Of a stretch of DNA of 64,000 nucleotides, positions 1-9,430 are shown piece by piece (the first letter of the stretch is position 1; every line of letters begins with the position of its first letter). This DNA is from Sideroxydans sp. (GTDB lineage: Bacteria > Pseudomonadota > Gammaproteobacteria > Burkholderiales > Gallionellaceae), in assembly GCA_016124455.1 (NCBI GenBank), contig WGNQ01000012.1:1-64000 (forward strand), given 5' to 3'. The notes beneath the pieces are model-generated. The model was not told the origin of the DNA. It saw nothing but the letters and a program-made list of their open reading frames with translations, and ran no database searches. Both the position numbers and the translations under genes were made by a program.

Positions 1-134
1 CGCGATCTCCGGCAGCAAAGCTGCCAGACTGCACGAGGTGCTGTTCGCCGTTCAAGTCGGAGACACCTTCAAAACCTCAAAATGCGGCATCAGATAAGGA
101 TTCCAGAGTCATGGGATCGTTTTTAACCGGACAC
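1..134 (+). mobile_element. Right end of a probable insertion sequence (transposase C-terminus plus terminal sequence)
   Basis: The first 97 bases read open on the plus strand as the tail of a protein ending HEVLFAVQVGDTFKTSKCGI-R and a TAA stop at 95-97. This resembles transposase C-termini of the IS4 type, recalled rather than searched. About 35 bases further on, hsdS on the other strand loses its expected sequence at positions 133-137, next to CTAG. The stretch TTTTTAACCGGACACT between the stop and this junction would be the terminal inverted repeat. The rest of the element lies left of the window, so the other end and the target duplication cannot be checked. Confidence 0.5.
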
Positions 135-510
135 TAGTGAAATACGGCATGAAATCAACAGTGCGCAAATAATGATACAAAAACCTGGTATCAAGCCCCT
201 GCTTACCGCACACAACATGGACATGATTATTTGCCCAGAATTTCCCATTGGCATATTGAATAGAGTAATTCTCTAGGCTTGCTGAGCCATCTTCCGCGAT
301 TAGCACATATTCGCCGTCGTGGGTGTAGCCATCGACATAATCCTGAATATTGTTTGCGCCGTAATATGGCGTTTCTCCGGATACCCGTTGCGAAGCTTTT
401 ACTGGCGTTCTTCCACTGTTCGCTACCTCAACAAAGCTTTCATCCCCCAATACCGTCCACTCCACCTCAACCCCATCCAGCAGCCGTTCCATAAAATCGT
501 TTGCACTCAT
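109..510 (-). pseudogene. hsdS: Truncated type I restriction specificity subunit HsdS
   Basis: The 133-codon frame begins like the first target-recognition domain of a type I specificity subunit, with GETPYYGANNIQDYV, EYVLIAEDGS, FWANNHVHVV and YHYLRTVDFMPYFTS. Full HsdS proteins have about 400 residues and two such domains. Here the match ends after FTS and about nine unrelated codons follow to a stop. Those codons lie in the presumed insertion-sequence end, so the gene is interrupted. Its start codon overlaps the stop of the upstream rhuM gene (ATGA). Without a second recognition domain the system probably cannot methylate or restrict, unless another hsdS exists. Confidence 0.8.
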
Positions 511-1505
511 TTTTTACGGCTCTCTTTTTTGGCCTGCTTTTCCAGTGTGGCAATGGTTTTCAGGTAGTCTTGTTCCACATTGGCCAGCGTTTTGGCCTTG
601 TATTTCCGGTATTCGAGTTTGGCTTTGGTTTCTGCTTGTGCATGGGAAATGCTGCCTGCGTTGTCGAGCAGCTTGCGCCCGGCGGAGCCGAGTATCGTAT
701 CCAGCTCTCGCACATAATCGGCCATGCGCATTTCGCGTTGCTCGATGGCGTTCAATTCGGCCAGGTCAAAGTATGCCGAAACGAGGTTGTTCAATACCTT
801 GAGTTCTTGTTCATCAAGATAGTTTTTGGCAATCATGGCTTCGGCCTGGGTGGGCTGGCTGCCTTTGAAGTTGCTTAACCCGGCAAAGGGCTTGTCGCTG
901 CCCACGCGCAGGTAGATGACTTCGCTGGCGGTGTGACCGTGGGCGGCGTAGTGCAGTTTGTTCTGAACGATCTTGAAAAACGCCAGGCTAGTTTCACTGT
1001 TGGGGGTGTAATCGGTTGCCGTGGCGTATAGATCCAGCACCTGCCGATACATGACTTTTTCACTGGAACGGATGTCGCGAATGCGATCAAGCAGCTCTTT
1101 CCAGTAACTGCCGCCGCCGAGGTTTTTCAAACGCTCGTCGTTGAGTGCAAAACCTTTTTCGAGATATTCCTTCAATACCGTGGACGCATAGCGTCTGAAT
1201 TGCACGCCACGCACAGAGCGCACGCGGTAGCCTACGGCCAGAATCATATCGAGGTTGTACAGCGTAATCGTGCGTGAAACTTCGCGCTTGCCCTCGGTTT
1301 GAACTGTCAACTGCTGGTTGACAGTTGCCTGCTCATCCAGCTCATGGTCATCGTAAATGGCCTGAATATGCTTGCTGATATTTTGCTTGCTGGTTTGAAA
1401 CAGTTCGGCGATTTGTAGTTGCGACAGCCAGGCCGTGCCGTCCTCCAGATGCAGATCAATCCTGGTGGCGCCATCTTCGGTGGTGTAGATCACGACGTTG
1501 CTCAT
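507..1505 (-). CDS. rhuM: RhuM family protein in a type I restriction operon
   Basis: This 332-residue protein matches the RhuM (virulence protein) family. An N-terminal helix-turn-helix-like region contains [22 protein letters not shown], and a conserved core contains [24 protein letters not shown]. The C-terminal half is charged and helical. RhuM genes are often found between hsdM and hsdS, as here, with 4-base overlaps on both sides (ATGA with hsdM at 1502-1505 and with hsdS at 507-510), so the three are co-translated. Its biochemical role is not established; the first domain suggests DNA binding. The gene looks intact although its partner hsdS is broken. Confidence 0.85.
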   Translation of the reverse strand: MSNVVIYTTEDGATRIDLHLEDGTAWLSQLQIAELFQTSKQNISKHIQAIYDDHELDEQATVNQQLTVQTEGKREVSRTITLYNLDMILAVGYRVRSVRGVQFRRYASTVLKEYLEKGFALNDERLKNLGGGSYWKELLDRIRDIRSSEKVMYRQVLDLYATATDYTPNSETSLAFFKIVQNKLHYAAHGHTASEVIYLRVGSDKPFAGLSNFKGSQPTQAEAMIAKNYLDEQELKVLNNLVSAYFDLAELNAIEQREMRMADYVRELDTILGSAGRKLLDNAGSISHAQAETKAKLEYRKYKAKTLANVEQDYLKTIATLEKQAKKESRKK

Positions 1506-3058
1506 GCCTCCAGCTCCTCACCTTCGATCTCCGTCACTATCGCGTCTATCTCGATGCGCAGCTTGTCAATCTTGGCGACAGTGGTTTTCAGCTCGGCATT
1601 GAGCTGGGCAATATCCACCACTTCGCGGTTGTCTTTGGCTTCGACATAGCTGCTCACCGACAGGTTGTAGTCGTTGGCCGCGATGGCCTCAAAAGGGAGC
1701 GATTTGGCAAAGTGCGCCATATCCGCTTTGCTATCGAACACCTGCATGATGTGTTCGATGTGCTTATCGGTGAGCGTGTTGTTATTGGTTTCTTTTTTGA
1801 ACAGACCACTGGCATCAACAAACTGGGTGGTGGTGTCGGTTTTGTGTTTGGACAGCACCAGAATGTTGACGGCGATGGTGGTGCCAAAAAACAGATTGGG
1901 CGCAAGCGAGATCACGGTTTCGACGTAGTTGTTATCCACCAGATATTGGCGGATTTTCTGCTCGGCACCGCTGCGGTAAAAAATACCAGGGAAGCAGACA
2001 ATGGCGGCGCGGCCTTTGCTGGAGAGGTAGCTGAGCGCGTGCAGCACAAAGGCAAAGTCGGCTTTGGATTTGGGCGCCAATACACCGGCAGGCGCAAAGC
2101 GGTCGTCGTTAATCAGGGTGGGGTCGTCTGAGCCTATCCATTTCACCGAATACGGCGGGTTGGAGACGATGGCATCGAAAGGTTTGTCGTCACCAAAATG
2201 CGGGTTGATCAGGGTATTACCCAGCTGGATGTTGAACTTGTCGTAGTTGATGTTGTGCAAGAACATGTTCATCCGCGCCAGGTTGTAGGTGGTGTGGTTG
2301 ATCTCCTGACCAAAAAAACCGTCCTCAATGATGTGCGCGTCAAAGTGCTTCTTGGCTTGCAGCAGCAAGGAGCCGGAGCCGCAGGCTGGGTCGTAAATCT
2401 TGTTGACGCTGGTCTGCTTGTGCATGGCGAGCTGGGCAATCAGCTTTGAAACATGCTGAGGGGTGAAAAACTCGCCACCGGATTTGCCAGCGTTCGCGGC
2501 GTAGTTGGAGATGAGGAATTCATAGGCATCGCCAAACAGGTCGATGTGGCTACCGTCAAAGTCGCCGAAATCCAGTTCGGCCACGCCTTTGAGCACGGCG
2601 GCCAAGCGGAGATTTTTATCTTTGACGGTATTGCCGAGGCGGTTGCTGGTGGTGTCGAAATCGGCAAACAGGCCTTTGATGTCTTGCTCGGAGGGGTAGC
2701 CGTTGGCGGTCGCTTCGATGGCGGCAAAGATGGCGGCCAGGTCGGTGTTCAGGCTCTCGTTGGTGTTGGCGCTGGCGGCCACTTTGACGAATAACTGGCT
2801 GGGATAGATGAAGTAGCCCTTGGTTTTGATGGCGTCGTCTTTGATGTCCGGGGTGATGACCTTATCGGAAAGCTCCGCGTACTTGATGCTGTCGTCACCG
2901 CCTTCGATGTAGCTGGCAAAGTTTTCACTGATAAAGCGATAAAACAGGGTGCCGAGTACATATTGCTTGAAATCCCAGCCATCAACTGCGCCGCGTACAT
3001 CGTTGGCGATTTGCCATATCTGGCGTTGCAGGGCGGCGCGTTGTTGGGTGCTTGTCAT
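1502..3058 (-). CDS. hsdM: Type I restriction-modification methyltransferase subunit HsdM
   Basis: This 518-residue adenine-N6 DNA methyltransferase subunit is first in the hsdM-rhuM-hsdS operon. An N-terminal helical HsdM domain is followed by the catalytic Rossmann domain, with the SAM motif [12 protein letters not shown] near residue 225 and the catalytic motif NPPY in [12 protein letters not shown]. Length and motif order are normal. An AGGGAT ribosome site lies a few bases before the ATG. It needs HsdS for DNA recognition, and that gene is truncated here. hsdR is not in the window and may lie beyond the insertion sequence. Confidence 0.93.
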   Translation of the reverse strand: MTSTQQRAALQRQIWQIANDVRGAVDGWDFKQYVLGTLFYRFISENFASYIEGGDDSIKYAELSDKVITPDIKDDAIKTKGYFIYPSQLFVKVAASANTNESLNTDLAAIFAAIEATANGYPSEQDIKGLFADFDTTSNRLGNTVKDKNLRLAAVLKGVAELDFGDFDGSHIDLFGDAYEFLISNYAANAGKSGGEFFTPQHVSKLIAQLAMHKQTSVNKIYDPACGSGSLLLQAKKHFDAHIIEDGFFGQEINHTTYNLARMNMFLHNINYDKFNIQLGNTLINPHFGDDKPFDAIVSNPPYSVKWIGSDDPTLINDDRFAPAGVLAPKSKADFAFVLHALSYLSSKGRAAIVCFPGIFYRSGAEQKIRQYLVDNNYVETVISLAPNLFFGTTIAVNILVLSKHKTDTTTQFVDASGLFKKETNNNTLTDKHIEHIMQVFDSKADMAHFAKSLPFEAIAANDYNLSVSSYVEAKDNREVVDIAQLNAELKTTVAKIDKLRIEIDAIVTEIEGEELEA

Positions 3059-3444
3059 TCTGTTATCCCTGTGTTGACGTGTTATTACAAGCGGTAGGAA
3101 CTTTATATTACGTTGTACTTATTTAGAGCGGTGGCCGCGCTCCAAAAGATCATTGTACCTAATAAATGGTGCCGTTATGGGCCCCGGAATGGCTCGCCGC
3201 CCCGTTCTCGAATTAAGGTCGTCTTAGCCATGCTTAGCGGACATGGCGCTGCTTGTTGCTGAAGTCAGCTATGGCCGATAAGCAGGCATTTCCGTTGATG
3301 CCCTGAAACTTCTTTTAGTAGAAAGCAAACACTATCAATAGAAATAGACACCAGCAATATGCCAAAAGACATAGATAATCTGAACGTGCCAAATTTGGCA
3401 GGCAGATTGTCGTCTGCGGGCTATGTTGGGGCAGTAACGATCAG
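3059..3444 (-). other. Intergenic region of 386 bases; hsdM promoter side, no gene recognised
   Basis: No convincing coding frame is visible between hsdM and the end of the fliR operon. The 60 bases next to hsdM are AT-rich and presumably hold its promoter. At 3387-3400 there is a perfect 14-base palindrome, TGCCAAATTTGGCA, about 45 bases after the fliR stop. It lacks a T-tract, so it may be an operator or an RNA hairpin rather than a strong terminator. GC falls here compared with the flagellar genes, which fits a boundary between the core cluster and an acquired restriction module. Confidence 0.45.
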
Positions 3445-4236
3445 TTAAGGCTGTGAAGCGAATTCGTGCGCGATGCGTTGCATCATGCCGAGTCCGTCGT
3501 GGGTGATTTTGTCGAGTAGTGGCCCGAAGTAGGGCAGCGACATGGCCAGCGTGAGAAAGCCGATAGCCAGTGTGATCGGGAATCCCACCGCGAACAGGTT
3601 GAGTTGCGGTGCGCTGCGGGTCAGGATGCCGAGTGCGAGGTTGGTGATCAGCAATGCGCCCAGCAGCGGTAGCGATAATTGCAGCGCGTAACTGAAAATG
3701 CTGCCTACCCATATTGCCAGTGTATGCAGTGCCAGTGCCGAGGGCAGTGCCGTGCTGATGGGAAAGGTCTGGAAACTGTCAGCCAGCGCAGCCAGCATGT
3801 ACAGATGCCCATCCATGCTGAGAAAGGCGAGGGCGACAATGATGCCGAGAAACTGGGCCAGTACGGGCGAAAACGAGGCGTGCTGCGGATCATAGAAGCT
3901 CGCGAAGCCCAATCCCATCTGCAATCCGGCCAGTTCACCGACCGTTTCTACCGCCGTGAAAATGATGCGCATGGTGAATCCCATGGCCAGTCCGGCCAGC
4001 ATCTGTTGCAGCAGAATGAAGATGCCGGTGGCGGAGCCGGGTTCGATACCGGGCTGGATATTCAGCGTGGGCGCGATGATGATGGTCATCATGACGCTCA
4101 ATCCGATTTTGACGTGTACCGGGACTTGTTTGTTGCCGAGGATCGGTGAGCTGGCGATCAGTGCCAGAATGCGCGCGAGCGGAAAGATGAAAGCGGCGAC
4201 CCAGGCTGACCATTGTGCGCTGGTGAAAGTGAGCAT
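3445..4236 (-). CDS. fliR: Flagellar export apparatus protein FliR
   Basis: This 263-residue integral membrane protein is part of the FliPQR core of the flagellar type III export gate. It has six or so hydrophobic segments and the FliR-type region GFTMRIIFTAVETVGELAGLQMGLGF near residues 80-110. It is the last gene of the fliL-to-fliR run, nine bases after fliQ. Length is typical. FliR, FliP and FliQ assemble into a helical pore at the centre of the basal body through which rod, hook and filament subunits pass. Confidence 0.95.
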   Translation of the reverse strand: MLTFTSAQWSAWVAAFIFPLARILALIASSPILGNKQVPVHVKIGLSVMMTIIIAPTLNIQPGIEPGSATGIFILLQQMLAGLAMGFTMRIIFTAVETVGELAGLQMGLGFASFYDPQHASFSPVLAQFLGIIVALAFLSMDGHLYMLAALADSFQTFPISTALPSALALHTLAIWVGSIFSYALQLSLPLLGALLITNLALGILTRSAPQLNLFAVGFPITLAIGFLTLAMSLPYFGPLLDKITHDGLGMMQRIAHEFASQP

Positions 4237-4245
4237 GGGGACTGC

Positions 4246-4515
4246 CTAGCCCACCATCCATGGAATTCCGCTGAACAGGCGCTGGATATAATCAAGCATC
4301 AGCCCGACCATCCATGGCCCGGCGATGATCAGCACCAGGAACATGCCGATCAGCTTGGGGATGAAGGACAGGGTCATTTCGTTGATCTGGGTGGCCGCCT
4401 GGAAAATGCTGATCAGCAGGCCGATGGCCAGTGCGGTGATCAGCAGCGGCGCGGAAACCATCAGTGTGAGTTCCAGCGCCTGCTGGCCCAGGGTCAATAC
4501 GCTTTCCGGAGTCAT
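4246..4515 (-). CDS. fliQ: Flagellar export apparatus protein FliQ
   Basis: This 89-residue protein has two membrane helices and the usual FliQ start (MTPESVLTLGQQALEL) and the conserved stretch ISIFQAATQINEMTLSFIPK. It belongs to the export gate core with FliP and FliR. It sits between those two genes with gaps of about ten bases on each side, the standard order fliP-fliQ-fliR. Size matches the family exactly. Confidence 0.95.
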   Translation of the reverse strand: MTPESVLTLGQQALELTLMVSAPLLITALAIGLLISIFQAATQINEMTLSFIPKLIGMFLVLIIAGPWMVGLMLDYIQRLFSGIPWMVG

Positions 4516-4525
4516 GTTCGCCTCG

Positions 4526-5281
4526 TCACGTGTAGAAACTCTGCACCAGCGAGCCGATCAGCAGGTTCCAGCCGTCGGCCAGCACGAACAGCATGATTTT
4601 GAACGGCAGCGAGATGACTGCCGGCGACACCATCATCATACCCATAGACATCAGCACACTGGCCACCACCATGTCGATGATCAGGAATGGGATGAACACC
4701 ACGAAACCGATCTGGAATGCCGTCTTCAGCTCGCTGGTGACATAGGCCGGTACCAGGATTTTGAGCGGAACGGTTTCCGGGCTCTGCAAGGGCGCGCTGT
4801 TGGAAATGCGCACGAACAGTGCCAGGTCGGTTTCGCGTGTCTGGCGCAGCATGAAGGCCTTGAGCGGTGCGCTGCCTTTTTCATAGGCTGTTTCCAGCGA
4901 CATTTTGTTTTCGCTGTACGGCAGGTAAGCCTCGCTGTAGATCTTGTCCAGCACCGGCGACATCACAAAAAAGGTGAGGAACAGCGCCAGCCCGATCAAG
5001 ACCTGGTTGGGGGGCGAGGACTGCGTGCCGAGTGCGGAGCGCAGCAATGACAGCACGATGATGATGCGGGTAAAGCTGGTCATCAGCAGCAGGATGGCCG
5101 GCAGGAAGGTCAGCGAGGTGATCAGGATCAGCGTCTGCAGGCTGAGCGAATAACTCTGCCCGCCGCCGGCGACAGGGGTGCTGGTAAAGGCCGGCATGCC
5201 GGCATCTGCTGCGAATGCTGCCGGAACCATGGCACATAACAGCAACAGCAGGAGCAGGCGGGCAGGCAGCCTACGTGGCAT
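4526..5281 (-). CDS. fliP: Flagellar export apparatus protein FliP
   Basis: This 251-residue protein has an N-terminal signal peptide (positively charged start, LLLLLLL core, cut near AFA-AD), then the conserved [16 protein letters not shown] and [15 protein letters not shown] segments, a periplasmic domain, and two C-terminal helices. It forms the main ring of the FliPQR export pore. The start overlaps the end of fliO by 11 bases, so translation is probably coupled. Confidence 0.96.
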   Translation of the reverse strand: MPRRLPARLLLLLLLCAMVPAAFAADAGMPAFTSTPVAGGGQSYSLSLQTLILITSLTFLPAILLLMTSFTRIIIVLSLLRSALGTQSSPPNQVLIGLALFLTFFVMSPVLDKIYSEAYLPYSENKMSLETAYEKGSAPLKAFMLRQTRETDLALFVRISNSAPLQSPETVPLKILVPAYVTSELKTAFQIGFVVFIPFLIIDMVVASVLMSMGMMMVSPAVISLPFKIMLFVLADGWNLLIGSLVQSFYT

Positions 5282-5705
5282 TGCGTTTCTCCATCACCTG
5301 CTTCAGCCATAGCTGGAACTTGCCGTCGTTGGCGTCGGATACGTGGCTCTCGGGCGGCAACTCGCTCTTGGGCATGGTGTGCAGGGTGCGCACATTGCCC
5401 TGGGCAACGCCGAGGATCAGCCATGTATCGTTGATTTCAACCACTACCACGCGTTCGCGCTGGCCGACCGCGACGCCGCTGATGACCTTGAGCTGCCGGC
5501 CTGCGCCCTGCAGCGGCTGGCTGATGCGTTTCAGCACCCAGGCGATCAGCACCACTGCGCCGAGAACCAGCAACAGGCTGAATATGACCTGCAGCATGCT
5601 GCCGGAGGAAAGTACCGTGGGCGGCGTGTAGGCGGGGCGTGTGGTTTCGGCAACCGCGAGTACCGGGAAACCCAGTAGCGCGGACAGCAGGAGGCGGGCT
5701 GACAT
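5271..5705 (-). CDS. fliO: Flagellar biosynthesis protein FliO
   Basis: This 144-residue small membrane protein has an N-terminal leader, one strong membrane helix ([20 protein letters not shown]) and a cytoplasmic FliO domain ([17 protein letters not shown]). FliO helps FliP assemble into a stable ring and is not part of the final motor. The gene has the expected place between fliN and fliP and overlaps fliP. The family is weakly conserved, but helix, domain and context agree. Confidence 0.9.
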   Translation of the reverse strand: MSARLLLSALLGFPVLAVAETTRPAYTPPTVLSSGSMLQVIFSLLLVLGAVVLIAWVLKRISQPLQGAGRQLKVISGVAVGQRERVVVVEINDTWLILGVAQGNVRTLHTMPKSELPPESHVSDANDGKFQLWLKQVMEKRNAT

Positions 5706-5719
5706 AGGCGGCGCTTCGG

Positions 5720-6121
5720 TTATTTGTTGATGCGACGCAGGCGTTCCGATGGTGTGATGATGTCGGTCAGGCGGATGCCCAGCTTGTCGTTTACCACCAC
5801 CACTTCACCCTGCGCGATCAGGAAGCCGTTGATCAGCACATCGAGCGGCTCGCCGGCCATGCCGGACAACTCAACCACCGACCCCTGCGCCAGTTGCAGC
5901 AGGTTCTTGATCGGCATCTTGGTACGACCCAGTTCCACGGTAAGCTGTACCGGGATATCAAGAATCATGTCGAGATCATTGTGCCCACCGAGACCGGCGC
6001 CACCGCCGAACTGTTCAAAGACGTGCGGCTGTGCGGTCGGCTGTTCGGGAGCCGAGGCGGATTGCTCTGCCAGGGCGGCACCCCAATCGTCGGCACTGAT
6101 TTGTTCGCTATCGTCAGCCAT
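5720..6121 (-). CDS. fliN: Flagellar motor switch protein FliN
   Basis: FliN forms the lower C-ring of the motor and binds FliH-FliI during export. The C-terminal SpoA domain is clear: LDIPVQLTVELGRTKMPIKNLL and GSVVELSGMAGEPLDVLINGFLIAQGEVVVV. I use the ATG at 6121 (133 residues; MADDSEQI) because GGAGAA lies seven bases before it and the gap to fliM is then 13 bases. A longer reading from 6172 would overlap fliM and has no ribosome site. The first 50 residues are an acidic, Gln/Ala-rich linker. Confidence 0.94.
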   Translation of the reverse strand: MADDSEQISADDWGAALAEQSASAPEQPTAQPHVFEQFGGGAGLGGHNDLDMILDIPVQLTVELGRTKMPIKNLLQLAQGSVVELSGMAGEPLDVLINGFLIAQGEVVVVNDKLGIRLTDIITPSERLRRINK

Positions 6122-6134
6122 GCTTGTTCTCCAC

Positions 6135-7118
6135 TTACGAATCGCCGGCCGAGCTAGCCAGCAGTTTTTCAACTTTCAGTGCGTACTGGCTGTTGAATAC
6201 GCCATACTTGCACTCCATTACCGGGATGTTGTCCACCTGTGCGGTGATATTTTCACCGACTTCCAGCGGGATCACGTCACCGACCTGCATTTTCAGGATG
6301 TGGTCGACCGTGACATTGCCGGTGCCGAGTACCGCGACCAGTTCGATCTCCGCCGACTGTACCTGGCGCGACAGCATTTGCAGCCAGCGCTTGTCTACCG
6401 CCAGATGGTCGCCCTGCATCGTGCTGTAGAGCAGTTCGCGAATCGGCTCGATCATGGAATAGGGCAGGCAGACATGGAAGGAGCCGCCGGTGCCGCCGAA
6501 CTCGATCTCGAACGTGGTAACGATCACCACTTCGTTGGGGGTGGCGATGTTGGCGAATTGCGGGTTCATTTCCGAACGCACGAATTCGAATTCCAGTTTG
6601 TATACGGTTTCCCATGCCTTGTGCATGGACTCGAACACGGCCCCCATCATTTTCTGGATGATGCGCTGTTCGGTCTGGGTGAATTCGCGCCCTTCGACCC
6701 GGGTGTGGAAACGCCCGTCGCCGCCGAACATGTTGTCCACTACCAGGAAGATCAGGTTGGGGTCGAATACGAATAACGCATTGCCGCGCAACGGCTTGGC
6801 CTGTATCAGGTTGATGTTGGCGGGCACCGGCAGGTTGCGGATGAACTCGCTGAACTTGCTTACGCGCAGCTGGCCGATCGATACGTCGGCCGTGCGCCGC
6901 ATCAGGTTGAACAGGGAAATCCGGAACTGGCGCGCAAAGCGTTCGTTGATGATTTCCATGGTGGGCATGCGCCCGCGCACGATGCGCTCCTGGGTGGCCA
7001 GGTTGTAGCTGCGTACGCCTTCTTCCGTTCCTTCCGGCGTTTCGCTTTCCTCAGCCTCGCCGGTGACTCCCCGTAGCAGGGAGTCAACTTCGTCCTGGGA
7101 GAGGAAATCCTTGCTCAT
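6135..7118 (-). CDS. fliM: Flagellar motor switch protein FliM
   Basis: This 327-residue protein is the middle C-ring protein that receives the chemotaxis signal. The N-terminal peptide LSQDEVDSLL (residues 5-14) is the known binding site for phosphorylated CheY. The middle CheC-like domain and C-terminal SpoA domain (QVGDVIPLEVGENITAQVDNIPV) follow. It lies between fliL and fliN with short gaps, as in other FlhDC regulons, and its partner cheY is at 34373-34762. Confidence 0.96.
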   Translation of the reverse strand: MSKDFLSQDEVDSLLRGVTGEAEESETPEGTEEGVRSYNLATQERIVRGRMPTMEIINERFARQFRISLFNLMRRTADVSIGQLRVSKFSEFIRNLPVPANINLIQAKPLRGNALFVFDPNLIFLVVDNMFGGDGRFHTRVEGREFTQTEQRIIQKMMGAVFESMHKAWETVYKLEFEFVRSEMNPQFANIATPNEVVIVTTFEIEFGGTGGSFHVCLPYSMIEPIRELLYSTMQGDHLAVDKRWLQMLSRQVQSAEIELVAVLGTGNVTVDHILKMQVGDVIPLEVGENITAQVDNIPVMECKYGVFNSQYALKVEKLLASSAGDS

Positions 7119-7127
7119 GGTCTCGGG

Positions 7128-7799
7128 CTACTGGATGATGAAGGAAGTAAACAGCACATCGACGATGCCTTCCTTTTTCGCATCTTCATCTTCCGCAGGT
7201 GCGGCAGCCTCTGCAGCGGGTGCTTCATCGGCAGCCGGCTCGGCGGCTTCCGGTGCGGATGCAGTGACGCCGGATGCCGCTACACCCGAGGCGGCGGCAA
7301 CGCCGGAGGCTGCAACGGCTGCGGCAGGCGCGGGTTTTGGAACGGGGCGGTGGATGCCGAGTACGGCATCGGTTTCGCTGATGATTTCATCGGCCAGCTT
7401 CTTCTTGCCGGCCACCGGGGTCAGTTCCGAAGCGTGTTTGCTGGAAAGCAGCAGCAGCAGCTTGCTGCGTATTTCGGGAAGGTTGGCCTTGATTTTCTCT
7501 TCCAGCGTGGGGTCGAATATCTTGAGCGAGATGCCGACCTGCAGGAACTGGTCGCCTTCCTCGCGTTGCAGGTTGACGGTGAAGGGCTCCAGGTTGATGA
7601 ATTTCGGCTGGTCGAGCAGCACAGCCTGCTCCTTCTTCTCTTTGCCTTCATCACTACCATGGCTGCCGCTGAGGAAATACCAGGCTGCACCACCGGCAAT
7701 GGCCAGAACAAGCAGGACAATAATGACCAGCAGCAATTTCTTGCCCTTCGGCTTTTCTGCTGTTTCTTCTTCGCTTGCCTGTTTTCCGCTCTTTGCCAT
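7128..7799 (-). CDS. fliL: Flagellar basal body-associated protein FliL
   Basis: FliL is a single-pass inner membrane protein that surrounds the stator and supports torque. It has a Lys-rich cytoplasmic start, one membrane helix (LLLVIIVLLVLAIAGGAAWYFL), and the FliL periplasmic domain. At 223 residues it is longer than typical (about 160) because of an Ala/Pro/Glu-rich insert of roughly 60 residues (about 140-205), just before the conserved C-terminal VDVLFTSFIIQ. The insert looks flexible. It is the first gene of fliLMNOPQR; the 107-base gap to fliK leaves room for a promoter. Confidence 0.92.
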   Translation of the reverse strand: MAKSGKQASEEETAEKPKGKKLLLVIIVLLVLAIAGGAAWYFLSGSHGSDEGKEKKEQAVLLDQPKFINLEPFTVNLQREEGDQFLQVGISLKIFDPTLEEKIKANLPEIRSKLLLLLSSKHASELTPVAGKKKLADEIISETDAVLGIHRPVPKPAPAAAVAASGVAAASGVAASGVTASAPEAAEPAADEAPAAEAAAPAEDEDAKKEGIVDVLFTSFIIQ

Positions 7800-7906
7800 C
7801 TTTAATTTTCCTTGTTGTTGAGGATTATCTGAAAAATTGCCAATTATGATGCGCTGAATAAAGCCGCTAAATCAGCTTACCTCAACCTTTTGTTCTTGTC
7901 TTGCTT

Positions 7907-8941
7907 CTAGGCAAATGTATCGACCAGCCCGTTGTGACGACTGATTTGCACAGTCCGTGTCGTCTGGCTGATACCGCCAATGCCGGTGATCGTGCCGGAA
8001 TCGTTGCCGGGTGCGGTACGCGATTGGCCATGGGGCTGGCTGGCATGGTTGTCCCGCTGTCCCTGGTCGCTAACCGTTGCGTTACCCAGCATAATTCCGT
8101 TATCGGCCATCATTTCGCGAAGTTTAGGCATCGCCTGTTCTATGGCATCACGCACGGCAGCATGGGGTGAGGTGAACATGGCGGTGGCCTGGTCGCCGCT
8201 GACGTTGAGCACCACATCCAGCGGCCCAAGGTTCGGGGGATTGAGATGCAGTTCCGCGCTCTGTGCATGCTGTGTGGCCAGCCAGGTGATTTTCTGGCTG
8301 AAATCGCCACCCCAGTTCTTGCTGTTGACCGGCGTATCCACACTGAGCTTGGCTGGATTGGCGGCAGCCGGCAGCGCATTGGCCTGGGCGAACTGGGACA
8401 GCGCGGCTGCCGGGGGCTGTGCATCGGCCGGCATGGCGGGCTTGTGCTGGCCGGACAATTCGGCCTTGTCGGAAAGCGTGTGCAATGCCGCGGCAAACTG
8501 CTGTTCCTTGCCCGCTACACCATGCTTGTCGGCGGGAACTGCACTCTGTCCCGGCTGTGCCAGCGCCAGTTTCAGCGCAGCCTTGCCATCCGTGAGGGCG
8601 GCCTTGCCATGCGTGCCGGCAGTGGCGGTTGCGTCGGGTTTTGCGGTTGCCTGCGTGGCATTTCCGACCAGCAGTGCTGCCAGCATGTCAGCCGGGGGCG
8701 TATTTGTGCTGCCGTCAGTGGCGGCGGCTTGCAGCCTGGATTTTTTATCCTCGGCGATGGCGGTGAAGCTATCCAGGGAGGTACCGGTAGCCGGACTTGT
8801 TTTGTCGGCAAGCTGGCGTGCCAGCACATTGCCAAATGGATCGGCAGCCTGCGCGGTTGCCTGGTCATCCGGTGCCTGGGCCGAGGATGTGGCGGGTGCG
8901 GCGGACACTTGCGGGGTGTTGGTGGAAATGGGCAGGTTCAT
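7907..8941 (-). CDS. fliK: Flagellar hook-length control protein FliK
   Basis: This 344-residue protein has a long, low-complexity Ala/Gln/Thr N-terminal part and a conserved C-terminal Flg_hook domain (AELHLNPPNLGPLDVVLNVSGDQATAMFTSPHAAVRDAIEQAMPKLREMM, within residues 225-285). FliK measures the hook and makes FlhB switch from hook to filament export. It lies after fliJ with a 16-base gap. A second FliK-domain gene is at 16477-17505; this one has the standard operon place and the standard architecture, so it is the likelier hook ruler. Confidence 0.9.
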   Translation of the reverse strand: MNLPISTNTPQVSAAPATSSAQAPDDQATAQAADPFGNVLARQLADKTSPATGTSLDSFTAIAEDKKSRLQAAATDGSTNTPPADMLAALLVGNATQATAKPDATATAGTHGKAALTDGKAALKLALAQPGQSAVPADKHGVAGKEQQFAAALHTLSDKAELSGQHKPAMPADAQPPAAALSQFAQANALPAAANPAKLSVDTPVNSKNWGGDFSQKITWLATQHAQSAELHLNPPNLGPLDVVLNVSGDQATAMFTSPHAAVRDAIEQAMPKLREMMADNGIMLGNATVSDQGQRDNHASQPHGQSRTAPGNDSGTITGIGGISQTTRTVQISRHNGLVDTFA

Positions 8942-8957
8942 GGTTATGGCTCCCGTA

Positions 8958-9416
8958 TCAGACTTCGTTGTTCTTCAGGTGCTTGTAAGCGGCGAAACGT
9001 CCGGTGTGTTCATCCTGCAGTCGTTGTTCGGTTTTGGTTTCCAGTTTTTTTGCGGTTTCGACATGGCGCTGTGCCAGTGTCTCGAATGATTTCATTTTGC
9101 GCTGTGCCTGGTTCAGTTCAGTACGGCCGGCCTGCACGGAATGATTCGCCTTTTCTATGGCGAAACGCTGCTGCGAGATGGCATCGTCCAGACGGTTGAT
9201 GAATCCCTGGAAATTACGCAGGCCGGCTGGGTCCATGCCGTTCTGTGCCGCTTCCTGGAAGCGGGCATGGTAATCCTTGCGGTATTGCAGCAACGTGTCG
9301 AGCTTGTCCTGGGCGACCTGTTTCTGCTGGTTGAGCTGTCCCAGCTGCCTGGTGGCGGATTCGTTCTTCTGTTGTGCCAGCGTCAGCAGCGGTTGCAGGG
9401 AAAAAGGCTTGCTCAT
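8958..9416 (-). CDS. fliJ: Flagellar export chaperone FliJ
   Basis: This 152-residue, almost entirely helical coiled-coil protein starts MSKPFSLQPLLTLAQQKNESATRQLGQLNQQK, as FliJ does. FliJ inserts in the FliI hexamer like the gamma subunit of ATP synthase and links the ATPase to FlhA. It lies directly after fliI with a 14-base gap. Low sequence identity is normal for this family; size, coiled coil and gene order carry the assignment. Confidence 0.92.
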   Translation of the reverse strand: MSKPFSLQPLLTLAQQKNESATRQLGQLNQQKQVAQDKLDTLLQYRKDYHARFQEAAQNGMDPAGLRNFQGFINRLDDAISQQRFAIEKANHSVQAGRTELNQAQRKMKSFETLAQRHVETAKKLETKTEQRLQDEHTGRFAAYKHLKNNEV

Positions 9417-9430
9417 GTGCTATATCTCTT

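Noticed and set aside
3335-3712. 125-codon minus-strand frame overlapping the 3' part of fliR
   Set aside because: Most of it lies within fliR in another frame and the translated sequence is low-complexity. No independent support.
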